DNA from: Nemophila menziesii
Taxonomy: Eukaryota > Streptophyta > Magnoliopsida > Boraginales > Hydrophyllaceae
DNA: 64,000 bases
Direction of reading: 5' to 3'
Assembly: GCA_029959085.1 (NCBI GenBank)
Contig: JARWIR010000010.1
Span: 18,559,001 to 18,623,000, forward strand
Position numbers and translations under genes: made by a program. Below the pieces are notes generated by a model. The model searched no databases. It was given only the letters and a program-made list of their open reading frames with translations, and was not told the DNA's origin. Shown one piece after another: positions 62,103 through 64,000 of the stretch (position 1 is its first letter; each line of letters opens with the position of its first letter).

Positions 62103-63609
62103 TGGTGTGGCCTAAGGTGTGATAAAAATATCTATAAAATAAGTGCAAATAAACACCCTAAACTAACACAGTACTGCAAGTATTACAGGACGTATGCAAG
62201 TTTTAATGATAAGAAGATTCGTTCCTCAGGGACTGACGAAAGTTAGAGAGAACTTATGCAAATTATCAAGTGCAGATATAAAAGATAGAAAGATGTTACG
62301 CAAAGAAAGAAAAGGAAAATAGATTTTTATTTGGTTTTTAAATAATAAAACTAAACTAATAAACTAAAGACAGAAACTAAATAAAAGTAAAGAAGATAGT
62401 ATGAAAGTTAGCTTGAGTTATTAGCATGCAATCCCCACTAGTTTTGCCGTTCTAAACATGTAAGGGTAAATTATGTAGTATTTCCCTAATCGGTCCCAAT
62501 TCGCTATCGGTAGTTTAAAATAGGATTTACCTGTGTCAATAAGGCTTCCTAAGCAAACTTTTCCTGTAACTGGCCAATAGTCACAAGGACTAAACCATAG
62601 TGATTATCTAGCTAGGTTGGGTTGTCAGATCAGACCTAATACTAGACGTTATGTGTTAAACATGTAATTAAACACCGTTGTCAATGGTGACCTAACTACT
62701 AGATGGTAATTCTATATGGGTGCACTTCCACAAGAACACGGAATATAAATCCAAACACATAAGCAGAGAATAAAAACTATAATTCGATTTAAAACGTTAA
62801 GTTCCCAAATTAGATAGATGTCAACTCAAAACTAGGGTTCATACATATATGCTAAACACTCAAACTAAAAGGAATTAATTCATACTAAGAAGAGAAGAGA
62901 AAAGAATTACAAAATAAGAGGTTGAAGGAGACATAGTTGTTGCACAGCTCCTTCCAGACTTCTTCTCTTGTGTTGCAGCTTCCTCTTGGCCTTAGGGTCT
63001 GGCAAAGGATGATTTTAGAGTGTTAAGAGGCTGTATTTATAGGGTATAGGAAGACCTAATTCGTTCTCTTGAAGGAGAAGGAAAGTAATGGACTCCTAGT
63101 CCAACTCAAATTCGTATGGAAATAAAGATAAACACTGCTGGACCGTTTTGAGCATATCTTCTTCGTTATTGGTCGGTTTGAGCTCCATAAGATACCAAAA
63201 GAATCGCAACAGAATTATCTTGACCCTAAAGAAGGAAATTACCAAAATCGGACTATTTCTTAGGTAAAAACGCATATCTTTAGACGTGTATGCAGAATCC
63301 CAGATTTAGGCAGCTTTTCCTTTTCCATCTTTTTAGCTTTTGTTTCCTTATCTCCAATTACCATGCAAATCTCTTTCCATATCTTGTAGTCTTTGACTTG
63401 GAATCTAATTAATCTCCATAATTATCTTTAAAGCTTCACACTAAATAAACAATTAAACCCAATATGCTCTAAAAATATTATGTTACTAAATCAAGACTTC
63501 AAAATAGGAAAGTGCACTAAACTAAGCTAAAATCAACCTATAAACTAATAAACAAGCCTAAAATGATGTCTCAGAATTATATTATATTATCACAAATGAG
63601 GAGACATCA
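62103..63609 (-). repeat. LTR of a third gypsy element (3' LTR, minus strand)
   Basis: 1507 bp, TGGTGTGG...GAGACATCA on plus. The purine tract (63610-63622 on minus) and hairpin lie to its right, so this is the element's 3' LTR and its body runs rightward out of the window. TATAAATA is at 63034-63041 on minus. Left flank TATCA (62098-62102) is the expected target duplication; its partner is outside. Confidence 0.85.
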
Positions 63610-64000
63610 AGACCCCCAACTCAAAGTTGTATCGTCCCGATACAATAAAAGTAAAGAACAGTAGGGTAGAAGAAGAAGAAGAAGAAGTAGGAGGAGAATA
63701 AGACAGAACACAATGAATGATCCTAGAGCAAAATATCTAAAAAGTCTCATGTAGTAATGTTCAAGAAATAATGCACAAATATGCTTAATATACATGTAAT
63801 CAACAATCCATAAATTTAAGATTAATTTCGCAATGCCAGAAGGAGAGGATGATAACTTAGTTCATGTTAATGGCTATAGGTTGTTCATAGGTCCTAAATA
63901 ACATCCAATGGTCCACTTACCTACTACCTAATAGCTCAATTGTTTCTCCACCAAGCAGCTAAAAATCCTAAGGTCTTGGGTTATAACTTGGCTTAGGGAC
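63610..64000 (-). mobile_element. Internal 3' region of the third gypsy element (cut by window end)
   Basis: Polypurine tract 63610-63622, hairpin 63627-63645, a GAA-repeat near 63669, and homology in reverse to 57990-58400 of the truncated element. A 62-codon frame (63607-63795, MYIKHICALFLEHYYMRLF start) parallels the one at 58209-58397. No pol or gag reached. Confidence 0.75.

Overview
The window looks like nuclear DNA of a eudicot plant. It is AT-rich and packed with plant-type LTR retrotransposons: Ty3/gypsy elements of Tat/Athila character primed by tRNA-Asp, and a decayed Ty1/copia. The only convincing host genes are small, two-exon, secreted cysteine-rich peptide genes. I cannot name the species.

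Positions 1 to about 54,992 form one head-to-tail tandem array. The unit is about 16.4 kb: units 1-16453, 16454-32876, 32877-49295, and a partial fourth from 49296. The array enters the window already in progress. Each full unit holds, left to right: (i) a 2.02-kb subrepeat B with one cysteine-rich peptide gene on the minus strand; (ii) a degenerate subrepeat C that has lost its gene to a 1.1-kb foreign segment; (iii) an AT-rich spacer; (iv) a complete but non-autonomous 7.4-kb LTR retrotransposon on the minus strand, flanked by the 5-bp duplication GCAGC; (v) a 2.7-kb spacer with a tRNA-like (SINE-type) piece and an (AT)n tract; (vi) a 2.04-kb subrepeat A with a second, slightly diverged peptide gene. 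Seven gene copies are visible: four B (identical proteins) and three A.

Each peptide gene has a 49-nt exon coding a signal peptide, a phase-1 intron of about 450 bp, and a second exon coding 14 cysteines. The cysteines fall into two blocks sharing the spacing C-x3-C-x8-C-x4-C-x-C, consistent with a tandem two-domain defensin-like (CS-alpha-beta type) secreted peptide. This is inferred from motif spacing only.

The fourth unit has the retrotransposon's empty target site (53756-53760) and is clearly diverged right of about 53,200. The implied order is: local A/B/C gene duplication, loss of C, one retrotransposon insertion, LTR divergence, then recent amplification of the whole 16.4-kb block carrying the transposon along.

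From about 54,992 to 64,000 the window is a nest of transposons: a 5'-truncated gypsy relative on the plus strand (gag fragment, pol missing, 3' LTR 58409-59905), a degenerate element with an (AT)33 tract, a Ty1/copia pseudogene on the minus strand (zinc knuckle, protease, integrase), and a third gypsy element on the minus strand whose LTR (62103-63609) cuts into the copia zinc knuckle.
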